Shown here in pieces: positions 1-7,528 of a stretch of 40,534 nt of DNA (the first letter of the stretch is position 1; the number at the start of each line of letters is the position of its first letter). The stretch covers positions 1 through 40,534 of the forward strand of contig CAKZZM010000105.1 in the NCBI GenBank assembly GCA_937885465.1. The letters run 5' to 3'. The position numbers and the translations under genes were made by a program. The DNA is from an uncultured Bacteroidales bacterium (GTDB taxonomy: Bacteria; Bacteroidota; Bacteroidia; Bacteroidales; Paludibacteraceae). The notes below the pieces were generated by a model. It was not told the DNA's origin and searched no databases. It saw only the letters and a list, made by a program, of their open reading frames with translations.

Positions 1-251
1 CTTGTGTTTGGCGTGCCAATGTAGAACAAAATACTCTCAATTGTTTTACCACTCATAGCGGACAAAGAGTCTGCGGGATAAATAATCTGAGAGTGAACAT
101 ACGAGTCGGTATTATACCCCTCAATAGGAACATAATCGCTCGTTACTGTTCCACTCGCAACCGTCAGTTCATCAGCCGACACCGACTGCGGCACAAAAAG
201 CGCCGTCGCAAGTATCAGCAAACTAACAAAATAAAGTAACCGTTTCTTCAT
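1..251 (-). CDS. N-terminal part of a secreted protein (partial, runs off the left edge)
   Basis: The minus strand from the ATG at 249-251 reads a 23- to 25-residue signal peptide (MKKRLLYFVSLLILATALF, then VPQSVSA) followed by a mature start beginning DELTVASGTVTSDYVPIEGY. The gene continues beyond the window edge, so only about 83 codons are visible. This opening (short V/T-rich strand, then NTDSYVHSQIIYPADSLS) resembles the start of large Bacteroidales secreted surface proteins that carry jelly-roll or fibronectin-like modules and often a type IX sorting tail; that is from memory, not a search. Its promoter lies at 416-447, giving a leader of about 160 nt that contains two sets of direct repeats. 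It is not murD, which would be expected next to mraY. Confidence is good that it is a real secreted gene, low for any function. Confidence 0.7.
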   Translation of the reverse strand, partial: MKKRLLYFVSLLILATALFVPQSVSADELTVASGTVTSDYVPIEGYNTDSYVHSQIIYPADSLSAMSGKTIESILFYIGTPNT

Positions 252-266
252 AATTTATATATTTAA

Positions 267-309
267 TTGGTTAGTATTATATCCACTTTTTGGTTAGTAT
301 TATATCCAC
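267..309. repeat. 20-bp direct repeat in the leader of the left-edge gene
   Basis: Positions 267-286 and 290-309 are identical over 20 bp (starting TTGGTTAG, ending TATCCAC), a period of 23 bp. They lie in the presumed 5' untranslated leader of the minus-strand gene at 1-251. They could be a recent local duplication or paired binding sites. Confidence 0.85.
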
Positions 310-415
310 AATATCTGTTTCAATGCGCGGGAAATATAAAATATCCGCGGGAAATAATCAAGTTTAAAGTGTACTCCTTCCCGAAAGATACTACTTCCAA
401 GAAAAAAATTTGTGC

Positions 416-447
416 CAAAATTACTAATAAGATTTTTTTTTTGCAAG
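416..447 (-). promoter_or_regulatory. Bacteroidetes-type promoter for the left-edge secreted gene
   Basis: On the minus strand TAATTTTG (423-416) matches the -7 consensus TAnnTTTG, and CTTG (447-444) supplies the -33 element exactly 20 bp upstream. The spacing is the same as at five other promoters in the window. Transcription would start near 410. Confidence 0.6.
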
Positions 448-467
448 CAAAAAGCCAAAAATACTGA

Positions 468-507
468 CAAAAAAAAACATTTTGCCACATTTATATAGCA
501 AAATGTT
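468..507 (-). terminator. Intrinsic terminator of the rsmH-mraY operon
   Basis: A perfect 10-bp inverted repeat, AACATTTTGC (476-485) and GCAAAATGTT (498-507), encloses a 12-nt loop. Read on the minus strand it is followed by an uninterrupted T run (about 475-469). It lies about 105 bp after the mraY stop. The stem is AT-rich, so strength is uncertain. Confidence 0.65.
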
Positions 508-611
508 ATAAAAATTCAAATTTTACTAACTTTTTGTATATTTATTAATTCCTTTTGCGAGTGCTGACAAAAATTTTTATTCGACCACAACAACCTTGGG
601 CAAGGTATCCG

Positions 612-2045
612 CTATCTGATCTTGAGTGTCAGTATGGTGAAGGCGGCGAGTAGGATAGTGACGAGCCAGAAACGCATCGTTATCTTATTCTCGTGGTGCA
701 GATCGTCAGCACCCTTAAAGCGGACGGTACTCTTCGGATCAACCTGCGAGAGTGCGGTACGGAAATGGTCGTGTATAGGGGTGCGTTTCCACGTGCGGAC
801 GGGCTGACCTCTTTTCTTTGTCACCTTATATACTTGTGTCTGCACTATCACGCTCACGCTCTCCATCAGCCATACACCGCAGAGGATGGGTACTAACAGC
901 TCTTTGTGAATAATGCAGGCGCATACTCCCACTATACCGCCAATCGTCAGGCTGCCGGTATCGCCCATAAAGATCTGCGCGGGGTAACCGTTGTACCAGA
1001 GGAATCCTATCAGTGCACCGACGAAAGCACCGAGGAAGACCACCAACTCCTCGCTGCCAGGGATATACATCACATCGAAGTAGTCCGCCCATACCGTTGA
1101 GCCGCTCACATAAGCAAGCACTAACAGTGCAATACCTATGATAGCAGAGTTGCCGGCACACATACCATCCATGCCGTCGTTTAAGTTAGCACCATTCGAC
1201 ACTGCCGCCACCACGAAGATAATCAGCAAAACGAAGAATATCCAACCTGCCTTATATTTCCATGTGTCCCCAAGGAAAGAGAACATATCTGCGTAGTTAG
1301 CATTATGATTCTTTATAAAAGGTATAGTCGTGCGCGTTGACTTCACATCGGGCGACTTATACAGATAGGTAGCAGGTACTACCTGCTGTTCTTCACTCAT
1401 CTCACCTAAGTCAGACGCATTTTTTGAACGTTCGGAGACTTTCTCCACCGTTGAACGCTCGGAGGCGTTCTCCACTACCAAACGCTCGGAGGCGTTCTCC
1501 ACTACCAAACGCTCGGAGACGTTATCCACTCCCGTTGCCACCACGCGATACTCCACCGTCTCGTTCATCACCGCCTGCGGTGAATAGCGTAGCGTCAACC
1601 CCACAATAAGGCCGAGCAACACCTGACCGGCTATCTTTACCCAGCCGTTCAGTCCTTCTTTGTTCTTGCGAAAAGTCTTTATATAATCGTCGGCAAACCC
1701 GAGTGAGCCGAGCAGGAGAGTGGTGATAATCATCAGCAGCATATACACATTAGTCAGTTTGCCCATCAGCAATACCGCTGTCAGTATAGACACGATAATC
1801 ACTATTCCGCCCATCGTCGGCACCCCTATCTTCTTTGTGTTGAACGGGTCCGTCTTCTCATCGCGCTGCGTCTCGGATATATGTTTGCGATGCAGAAGGG
1901 CGATAAAGTATTTTCCGAACCACATACTCATCAGCAGTGCTATCAAACCTGACACTATAGCACGGAAAGATATGTACTGCCAAAGTCCCGCTCCGGCAAA
2001 ATGTCCGTAAACAGACTGTAACCAATCAAAAAAATGATAAAGCAT
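612..2045 (-). CDS. mraY: Phospho-N-acetylmuramoyl-pentapeptide-transferase with a repeat-derived loop insertion
   Basis: MraY transfers phospho-MurNAc-pentapeptide from UDP to undecaprenyl phosphate, forming lipid I at the inner face of the cytoplasmic membrane. The 477-residue product is polytopic and carries the family signatures FADDYIK (117-123), NLNDGMDGM, MGDTGS and the PIHDHFR segment. It ends in LTLKIR, as Bacteroides MraY does (from memory). It is about 55 residues longer than I recall for Bacteroides MraY (about 420). The extra length sits around residues 170-225, where four 9-residue repeats of the type SERLVVENA (173-209) are encoded by a dispersed DNA repeat. Membrane segments and catalytic motifs on both sides are intact. 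It is the last gene of rsmH-ftsL-ftsI-murE-mraY, 22 bp after murE; murD, ftsW and murG do not follow. Function is confident; the effect of the insertion is unknown. Confidence 0.96.
   Translation of the reverse strand: MLYHFFDWLQSVYGHFAGAGLWQYISFRAIVSGLIALLMSMWFGKYFIALLHRKHISETQRDEKTDPFNTKKIGVPTMGGIVIIVSILTAVLLMGKLTNVYMLLMIITTLLLGSLGFADDYIKTFRKNKEGLNGWVKIAGQVLLGLIVGLTLRYSPQAVMNETVEYRVVATGVDNVSERLVVENASERLVVENASERSTVEKVSERSKNASDLGEMSEEQQVVPATYLYKSPDVKSTRTTIPFIKNHNANYADMFSFLGDTWKYKAGWIFFVLLIIFVVAAVSNGANLNDGMDGMCAGNSAIIGIALLVLAYVSGSTVWADYFDVMYIPGSEELVVFLGAFVGALIGFLWYNGYPAQIFMGDTGSLTIGGIVGVCACIIHKELLVPILCGVWLMESVSVIVQTQVYKVTKKRGQPVRTWKRTPIHDHFRTALSQVDPKSTVRFKGADDLHHENKITMRFWLVTILLAAFTILTLKIR
1419..1532 (-). 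repeat. Four tandem 27-bp GAACG-CTCCGA-CGTTC repeat units inside mraY
   Basis: Four units with exact 27-bp period have AACG cores starting at 1427, 1454, 1481 and 1508 on the plus strand. On the mraY coding strand each reads approximately GTGGAGAACG, then CCTCCGAGCGTT. Because 27 is a multiple of three the reading frame is kept, and each unit codes for a variant of VENASERLV. Related copies are at 10612-10637, 11235-11324 and 17557-17581. Confidence 0.93.
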
Positions 2046-2067
2046 AATTTCTTTATTTTCATATTTT

Positions 2068-3540
2068 TCACACCATTGCCTTCACTTCTTCGTGATCGTC
2101 GAAATGGTGTTTTACTCCGTTTATTATCTGATAATTCTCATGTCCCTTGCCCGCCACAAGAATAACGTCGCCTTGCGCTGCAATAGTGCAAGCCGTCCGT
2201 ATCGCCTGACGGCGGTCTGTTATAACTAAGGTATCCTGCTTCTCCTCCTCTGTCAGTCCGGCAAGCATATCGTCAAGTATCGCCTGCGGTTCTTCGTTGC
2301 GAGGATTATCGCTCGTCAGTATCAGCACCTGCGAACCTTTCTTCGCTATCTGCGCCATAATAGGTCGTTTGCCCGTATCGCGATTACCTCCGCAACCGAT
2401 AACGGTTATCAGTCGTTTCTTATCCGACTTAACGACATTCGCCCGCAAAATCTCGTTTATCGTATTGATAACATTCTCCACGGCATCGGGAGTATGGGCA
2501 TAGTCGATAACTGCGGTCCAGCCCTTGGGCGAGCGTATCGTCTCGAATCTGCCGTTGACGGGTGAAACGGCAGAGAGGGCTGTCAGCACCTCGTCCGCCT
2601 CAAAGCCAAGACACAGTGCCGCACCGTACACAGCCAGCAGGTTGCTCACATTAAACCTGCCCACGAGCGACACGAACACCTCTTTCCCGTTCACTGACAG
2701 TAACATTCCCTCAAACCCTTCCTCTACGATATGCGCCTTATAGTCGGCAAGCACGCGAGTGGCGTAAGTATGCACGGTGGCGCGAGTGTTCTGCACCATC
2801 ACCATGCCGTTCTTGTCATCCTTATTCGTTACCGCAAACGCCTCACGAGGCAGTCCGTCGAAGAACAGCTTCTTTGTATCGCGATAGTTCTCAAAGGTCT
2901 TATGATAATCGAGGTGGTCGCGGGTAAGGTTGGTGAATATGCCTCCCCTGAACACTAACCCCGCTGTTCTCTCTTGTGCGATTGCGTGTGAGGACACTTC
3001 CATGAAACAATATTCGCAGCCCTCCTCCGCCATCTTTGCAAGTAGAGCATTAAGCGTCAGCGCATCAGGGGTGGTCTGCGTGGCAGGTATAGGCTCTTCG
3101 TTGACATAGTTGCAGACGGTGGAGAGCAAGCCCGCCTTATGTCCCATAGCACGCACTATCTTCCATAGCAAGGTAGCGGTTGTCGTCTTGCCGTTAGTGC
3201 CGGTAACCCCCACCAACGACAGTCTCTCCGATGGGTGCCCGTAGAAATTGGCAGCGATGATTGCCACAGCCCTGCGGGCATCTCTCACTACTACGAAGGT
3301 GACCTCACTCTCCCTCTGCGGCATATCTTCAGGCATACGCTCGCAGACCACCGCTCTGACACCTTTTTCGATACACTGCCATATAAAATCGTGCCCGTCA
3401 ACCTGCGTACCTGACACGGCGATAAACAGCCCGCCTTCACGCACAAGCCTTGAGTCGAACTGCACATCGCTTATCTCCACATCCGTTCCACCCTGCACTT
3501 TTTCAGTCTCTACATCTTTCAATAAGTCTCTTAGTATCAT
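2068..3540 (-). CDS. murE: UDP-N-acetylmuramoyl-tripeptide synthetase (meso-DAP-adding ligase)
   Basis: MurE adds meso-diaminopimelate to UDP-MurNAc-L-Ala-D-Glu in the cytoplasm, using ATP. The 490-residue product has the normal family length. It has the N-terminal UDP-binding region with DSRLVREGGLF (29-39), the P-loop VTGTNGKTTT (112-121), the ATPase segment with SSHA (183-186) and NLTRDHLDYH, and the C-terminal motif DNPR (411-414). In known MurE enzymes DNPR marks selection of meso-DAP over lysine. The gene lies 20 bp downstream of ftsI and 22 bp upstream of mraY, so it is almost certainly part of the same transcript. Nothing looks abnormal. Confidence 0.97.
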   Translation of the reverse strand: MILRDLLKDVETEKVQGGTDVEISDVQFDSRLVREGGLFIAVSGTQVDGHDFIWQCIEKGVRAVVCERMPEDMPQRESEVTFVVVRDARRAVAIIAANFYGHPSERLSLVGVTGTNGKTTTATLLWKIVRAMGHKAGLLSTVCNYVNEEPIPATQTTPDALTLNALLAKMAEEGCEYCFMEVSSHAIAQERTAGLVFRGGIFTNLTRDHLDYHKTFENYRDTKKLFFDGLPREAFAVTNKDDKNGMVMVQNTRATVHTYATRVLADYKAHIVEEGFEGMLLSVNGKEVFVSLVGRFNVSNLLAVYGAALCLGFEADEVLTALSAVSPVNGRFETIRSPKGWTAVIDYAHTPDAVENVINTINEILRANVVKSDKKRLITVIGCGGNRDTGKRPIMAQIAKKGSQVLILTSDNPRNEEPQAILDDMLAGLTEEEKQDTLVITDRRQAIRTACTIAAQGDVILVAGKGHENYQIINGVKHHFDDHEEVKAMV

Positions 3541-3560
3541 ATTATTTTTTATTATTTATC

Positions 3561-5681
3561 TCACCTCAAATCCAGCACCACCTGCAGACCCTGCAACCCT
3601 TCAGTCTTCGTTCCGGCAGGCAGGCTCTGCCGCCACACTTTACCTTTACCCCTCACCTGCACTTGCAGCCCCGTCTGCTCAACGGCAAAGACGGCATCCA
3701 TCGCTGCCATACCTCTCACATCGGGCATCACATCCTTACTCACCTGCACCCCTCTCTGCTGCATATTCTCTACCACCACCCACTCCTCTGTCGTTTTGGG
3801 TAACTTCAGATCGGCACCTTTCGCGGCACGCGACACATTCCTCTGCCTACCGCCCATGATATCGGGTTTTTGTATCGAGTCGTAAGGCAACTCTAACTCC
3901 TCCGAATCGGTGATACCGGTATAGGCAATGGTATGCTCCGCTATCTGCCTAACCACCAGTCCGCAGTTGGCTCCGGCATCATACGCCCCGTAAAGATGCG
4001 GGTGGTGAATAACGCAGATACAGGAGTACAGCGGTTTCTCTTCCGGGAAATAGCCGACGAAGGCTATGCGGTGGTGCTTCGTGGTATAATGCCCGTTCTC
4101 GAATATCTGTGCCGTACCGGTCTTCCCTGCTATATGCACGAGCGGACTCTGCGCCTTACGCCTGACGACCTTCCCTTGCCATTTCAGCACCGATGCCGTG
4201 CCGAGTTCGTTATCCCACACCACGGCATGCAGACACTCCTGTATCTCTGCTAAGGTAGATGGCTTGCAAAGCGATTGCTTCAGCACTTTGCTCTCGAACC
4301 TCTGCACCGTCTTACCGTTGCGCTGCAACTCCTTCACTATAATCGGACTTATCATCTTTCCCCCATTGGCAATGCCGTTGTAGAAAGTGAGTATTTGCAG
4401 GGGCGACATCTCCACCGAATAGCCGTACGACATCTTTGCGAGTGTGGACATATCCTTCGGATCGGCAAGTTTGGTCATCTGGGTGCCCGGTATCTCGCAA
4501 GGGAGGCTGTCGCATATACCTATACGCCTGACACGCTCGGTGAATTTTTGTGCTTTCTTATCGTAACTCTGCGTTACAATCTTAGCCAACGCTATGTTAC
4601 TCGATACCGCCATCGCATCCCTTACGTGATAGACCGTATCTGCGGGGTGAGCGTCCCTGATGCGGGTGTCTTGATATGACCATCCGTCCTTATATACGCG
4701 GAAGGTGTCGCTCGCAAAATTCACTTTCCCGTCGTCCAACGCCGCCATCATACTCACCGTCTTAAATGTTGAGCCCGGCTCGTAGCGCATAACGGCATGG
4801 TTCACCATCTCGCGATACTCGCCGCTCGAGGTGCGGTCGAGGTTACAGATGGCCTTCACCTCTCCCGTTCCCACCTCCATCAGTATGCAACATCCCCATT
4901 CACCTTCTATCGCCTCTATCTGTCGGCGAAGCATAGTCTCTGTCAGGTCTTGCAGATTAGCATCAATGGTGGTTATTATATCGCAGCCGTTCTGCGGCTC
5001 TTCTATCGTCACATCCTCTCTCTTGCCTGCCACTCGTCTGCGCTCGCTCAAGCCCGGTTCGCCTGCCAGCTCCTTGTTAAAGCGCTTCTCTAACCCCGAG
5101 TTACCCGCCCCTGTCTCGCCGTATATGCCGCCTATAGTACGAGAGGCAAGGTTGCCGAACGGTTTTATTCGCTTATGGCTCTCTTCTATTATCAGCCCGC
5201 TCGTATATTTGTTTCGGCGAAACAGCGGCAGCGCCTTCACCCGCTTCATATCGGTATAACTAACAGGCGCAGGCTGAATCTTCATTCGCCCGTCGCGTCG
5301 CTTATAGGCAGAGATAAACTGCTCCTTATACGCCGCAGCCGATTTGTCACGGAAGATGCGCGACAAACCGACTGCTATCGAGTCGATATTATTATAGAAG
5401 AGAGTATCGTTCTTACCCCTCAGAGCCTCCACTCGCGAGTCCCATGTGAGCATATAGCGAGGCAGACTGCCGGCGAGTAACCTGCCCTCAGCATCGTATA
5501 TGTTCCCTCGGCGGGGCGGGATAACCACCTCAAGCGGCTCTTGATTGGCAGCCAGACTGAGCCAGTGCTGACGCTCCACCGTCTGCAAACGTATTATCTG
5601 CGCTAATACCAATAAAAATCCACAGGCTATGCCTATGAATATCAGAGCGAACCTCAATATTGTACCCTGCTTCTTTTCCAT
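3561..5681 (-). CDS. ftsI: Division-specific peptidoglycan transpeptidase (PBP3/FtsI) with C-terminal PASTA domain
   Basis: The product is a class B penicillin-binding protein that cross-links septal peptidoglycan in the periplasm. Of 706 residues, about 8-30 form a single N-terminal membrane anchor. The dimerisation region follows, with RRGNIYDAEGRLLA (58-71). The transpeptidase domain shows all three catalytic motifs: STFK (304-307, nucleophile Ser304), SSN (360-362) and KTG (520-522). The last 60 or so residues (MPDVRGMAAMDAVFAVEQTG onwards) look like one PASTA domain, as is usual for Bacteroidales FtsI. It sits directly after ftsL with a 3-bp gap, consistent with translation together with its division partner. 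Confidence is very high. Confidence 0.96.
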   Translation of the reverse strand: MEKKQGTILRFALIFIGIACGFLLVLAQIIRLQTVERQHWLSLAANQEPLEVVIPPRRGNIYDAEGRLLAGSLPRYMLTWDSRVEALRGKNDTLFYNNIDSIAVGLSRIFRDKSAAAYKEQFISAYKRRDGRMKIQPAPVSYTDMKRVKALPLFRRNKYTSGLIIEESHKRIKPFGNLASRTIGGIYGETGAGNSGLEKRFNKELAGEPGLSERRRVAGKREDVTIEEPQNGCDIITTIDANLQDLTETMLRRQIEAIEGEWGCCILMEVGTGEVKAICNLDRTSSGEYREMVNHAVMRYEPGSTFKTVSMMAALDDGKVNFASDTFRVYKDGWSYQDTRIRDAHPADTVYHVRDAMAVSSNIALAKIVTQSYDKKAQKFTERVRRIGICDSLPCEIPGTQMTKLADPKDMSTLAKMSYGYSVEMSPLQILTFYNGIANGGKMISPIIVKELQRNGKTVQRFESKVLKQSLCKPSTLAEIQECLHAVVWDNELGTASVLKWQGKVVRRKAQSPLVHIAGKTGTAQIFENGHYTTKHHRIAFVGYFPEEKPLYSCICVIHHPHLYGAYDAGANCGLVVRQIAEHTIAYTGITDSEELELPYDSIQKPDIMGGRQRNVSRAAKGADLKLPKTTEEWVVVENMQQRGVQVSKDVMPDVRGMAAMDAVFAVEQTGLQVQVRGKGKVWRQSLPAGTKTEGLQGLQVVLDLR

Positions 5682-5684
5682 TTT

Positions 5685-6011
5685 CTACTGATCAATCAGC
5701 ACCGCCGTCTTGTCGCTTATCCTCACCTTGCTGCCGTTCTCTTCCAACCGCCGCGATATAACCGACTGCCTCGTCTGCTCCACCAACTGCGCCGACACTG
5801 TCAGATACTCGTAATGCGCCTCCTCTATCTGCCTGTTCAGTTCTGCCAACCGGCGCTGCTGACGCTGCGCATGGTAACCGGCATTGATATAGAAACCAAA
5901 AAGAACAAAAATAAGCAGCATAAGCAGATATTGCCCGCGCACCTTCTCACGGGTGAAGACCTCGCCGCTCAGTATCTCCTGAAAAATATGTCGTATCCTT
6001 TCAAAATCCAT
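5685..6011 (-). CDS. ftsL: FtsL-like bitopic division protein
   Basis: A 108-residue protein has a charged cytoplasmic N-terminus (about 1-27), one membrane segment (YLLMLLIFVLFGFYINAGY, about 28-46) and a predicted periplasmic coiled coil rich in Q, E, R and L (about 48-95). Sequence identity among FtsL proteins is very low, so the call rests on size, topology and position between rsmH and ftsI, where FtsL or its Bacteroidetes equivalent is normally encoded. It would bridge FtsQ/FtsB to the FtsI-FtsW synthase. Its start codon (6009-6011) lies in the first unit of an 11-bp tandem repeat that fills the gap to rsmH. Confidence 0.82.
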   Translation of the reverse strand: MDFERIRHIFQEILSGEVFTREKVRGQYLLMLLIFVLFGFYINAGYHAQRQQRRLAELNRQIEEAHYEYLTVSAQLVEQTRQSVISRRLEENGSKVRISDKTAVLIDQ

Positions 6012-6063
6012 TTAAATGCCATTTAAATATCGTTTAAACGCCACTGCAATACCATTACATTAC
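6009..6063. repeat. 11-bp TTTAAA tandem repeat between rsmH and ftsL
   Basis: Five consecutive 11-bp units can be read: CATTTAAATGC, CATTTAAATAT, CGTTTAAACGC, CACTGCAATAC and CATTACATTAC. They are progressively degenerate from the ftsL side. The array fills the 55-bp gap between the rsmH stop and the ftsL start and includes the ftsL initiation codon. A similar 11-bp array lies at 28052-28106 behind uxaA. Confidence 0.8.
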
Positions 6064-6066
6064 CCT

Positions 6067-7068
6067 TCACTTTTTCACGGCTGCCCGCAACTTGGCACTT
6101 CTCGAACGGGGGTTACGCTCAATCTCCTCATTCGAAGCGGTCAGATATAGCGGTTTAGGCTCAAAAGGAGAGATAATATTCCCGTAAAAATCTTTCTCAA
6201 TCGTCCCCTCTGCATTGCCCGCTTTGAAAAAACTCTTAACAAGGCGGTCTTCGAGCGAATGATAGGTCAGAACAACGAATTTCCCCTGCGGACGGAGCAT
6301 CGCAAGTCCTGCCTCGAGCATATCACGCAGAGCCCCCGTCTCATCGTTAACCTCAATACGCAACGCCTGAAACAGCCGCGCCATATCTTTCTTTAAGAAA
6401 CTATCCACCACCGTAATGCCGTCAGCGGTAGAGTAATGCCCGTTAGCCGCAACACGCAGCAGATCAGTAGTCGTTAATATCGGTGCCGCAGCCCTGCTGC
6501 TTACTATTTTCCTTGCTAACTGTCTGCCGTTTTTCAATTCTCCATAAAGGTAAAAGATATCTGCCAGCCTCTGCTCGTCGTACTTATTCACCACATCAGC
6601 CGCCGTCTGTCCGCCCTCGCGATTCATTCGCATATCTAACGGTGCCTCATATCGGAAAGAGAAGCCTCGCTCCGCCTCATCGAAATGGTGAAACGACACC
6701 CCCAAGTCTGCCAACACCCCGTCCACCCCGCTACCCTCAATCTGCGGGTCGTAGGCATAAACGCCGTAGTAGTCAAGGAACTGCCGCATATAGCGGAAAT
6801 TGCCGTGCACGAACTTCCACCTGCCGCTCTCATTCTCCCCGCGCCAAAAATCATCCCGCTCGGCATTGCGCAACGCATCAATATCTCGGTCGAAAGAGAA
6901 TAGCCGCCCGCCGCCTTTATCCTGCTGCGCAGACAATGCCGACAACACGGCACGACTATGCCCGCCGCCGCCAAAGGTCAAATCAACATAACAACCGCCA
7001 CCCCTCACATCAAGGGCTGACATTGTTTGAGCAAGCATAGCAGGTATATGATAAGGGTGATATTCCAC
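6067..7068 (-). CDS. rsmH: 16S rRNA (cytosine(1402)-N4)-methyltransferase
   Basis: RsmH (MraW) methylates N4 of C1402 in 16S rRNA using S-adenosylmethionine. The 333-residue product begins with the conserved YHIPAML segment, followed by the SAM-binding motif VDLTFGGGGHS (28-38). It contains the typical DLGVSFHHFDEAERGFSFR region and ends with the family tail NPRSRSAKLRAAVK. The conserved N-terminus places the start at the GTG at 7066-7068; no in-frame ATG precedes it. A good -7 element (TATCTTTG, 7080-7073) ends only five bases before this GTG, so the transcript may have almost no leader. It opens the dcw fragment; the usual preceding mraZ is not here, since the divergent neighbour is a MIP18-like gene. 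Confidence 0.95.
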   Translation of the reverse strand: MEYHPYHIPAMLAQTMSALDVRGGGCYVDLTFGGGGHSRAVLSALSAQQDKGGGRLFSFDRDIDALRNAERDDFWRGENESGRWKFVHGNFRYMRQFLDYYGVYAYDPQIEGSGVDGVLADLGVSFHHFDEAERGFSFRYEAPLDMRMNREGGQTAADVVNKYDEQRLADIFYLYGELKNGRQLARKIVSSRAAAPILTTTDLLRVAANGHYSTADGITVVDSFLKKDMARLFQALRIEVNDETGALRDMLEAGLAMLRPQGKFVVLTYHSLEDRLVKSFFKAGNAEGTIEKDFYGNIISPFEPKPLYLTASNEEIERNPRSRSAKLRAAVKK

Positions 7069-7072
7069 ATTG

Positions 7073-7104
7073 CAAAGATAATAAAAAAAATCAACTCACT
7101 GAAA
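7073..7104 (-). promoter_or_regulatory. Probable promoter of the rsmH-mraY operon
   Basis: On the minus strand TATCTTTG (7080-7073) fits TAnnTTTG. Twenty bases upstream the -33 position reads TTTC (7104-7101), a weak match. The -7 element ends five bases before the rsmH GTG, which implies a leaderless or near-leaderless message if it is used. Confidence 0.5.
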
Positions 7105-7139
7105 CACATTAATTTTTTTTTCAAAAACATTAATGTATA

Positions 7140-7171
7140 TTTGTGCGAGTCGCAAAAAAATTGTAATTTTG
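7140..7171 (+). promoter_or_regulatory. Promoter for the MIP18-lpxH-mazG genes
   Basis: TTTG (7140-7143), a 20-bp spacer and TAATTTTG (7164-7171) form a full match to the Bacteroidetes -33/-7 consensus. The start codon at 7214 lies about 40 bp downstream. Confidence 0.72.
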
Positions 7172-7213
7172 TTTGCGAAGTTAAAGTATAGAAGTACCCT
7201 ATAGTATTTGCAA

Positions 7214-7528
7214 ATGAATACCTTTTTAGAGACAGAAGAGCAAATTGTAAGATATCTGAAGACGGTGTATGACCCTGAAATACCCGTCAATATATACGAC
7301 CTCGGTCTGATTTACAAGGTTGATCTTCAAGATGACGGTAACCTTGCGATTGATATGACCCTCACCGCCCCCAACTGTCCTGCCGCAGATTTCCTCGTGG
7401 AAGATGTGAGACAGAAGATGCAGGCAGTAGAAGGCGTTAAAAATGTTATAGTCAACCTCGTCTTTGAACCCGAATGGAACAAAGACATGATGTCGGAAGA
7501 AGCCAAACTCGAACTCGGCTTTTTGTAA
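7214..7528 (+). CDS. MIP18/SufT-like (DUF59) iron-sulfur assembly factor
   Basis: A 104-residue cytoplasmic protein fits the MIP18 (DUF59) family in full: YLKTVYDPEIPVNIYDLGLI near the N-terminus, the strand IDMTLTAPNCPAADFL with the conserved Cys, and the closing VNLVFEPEWNKDMMSEEA. Family members (SufT, PaaD-like, human CIAO2) help mature Fe-S proteins. The ATG at 7214-7216 is preferred over a TTG two codons earlier. Transcription would come from the promoter at 7140-7171. The stop codon overlaps the next start by one base (TAATG), so translation is probably coupled to lpxH, although no direct functional link between the two is known. The family call is firm; the target proteins are unknown. 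Confidence 0.88.
   Translation: MNTFLETEEQIVRYLKTVYDPEIPVNIYDLGLIYKVDLQDDGNLAIDMTLTAPNCPAADFLVEDVRQKMQAVEGVKNVIVNLVFEPEWNKDMMSEEAKLELGFL

Larger units (their letters stand above)
252..611. other. AT-rich intergenic region without genes
   Basis: This 360-bp gap between the partial secreted gene and mraY contains no convincing gene: the two short ORFs in it are low-complexity and AT-rich. It holds, from left to right, a 20-bp direct repeat (267-309), an 11-bp direct repeat CGCGGGAAATA at 326-336 and 346-356, a minus-strand promoter (416-447) and a minus-strand terminator hairpin (468-507). Positions 508-611 show nothing I can name. Confidence 0.7.

Noticed and set aside
267..467. 66-codon open frame in the left intergenic region
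   Set aside because: AT-rich, overlaps repeats and a promoter on the other strand, no recognisable protein features.
1419..1532. CRISPR-like array in mraY
   Set aside because: Units are contiguous 27-bp tandem repeats without unique spacers, lie in a conserved coding frame, and no cas gene is present.
3248..3859. 203-codon plus-strand open frame opposite murE and ftsI
   Set aside because: It is antisense to two certain genes, Pro/Ser/His-rich with no recognisable domain, and has no promoter; a compositional shadow.
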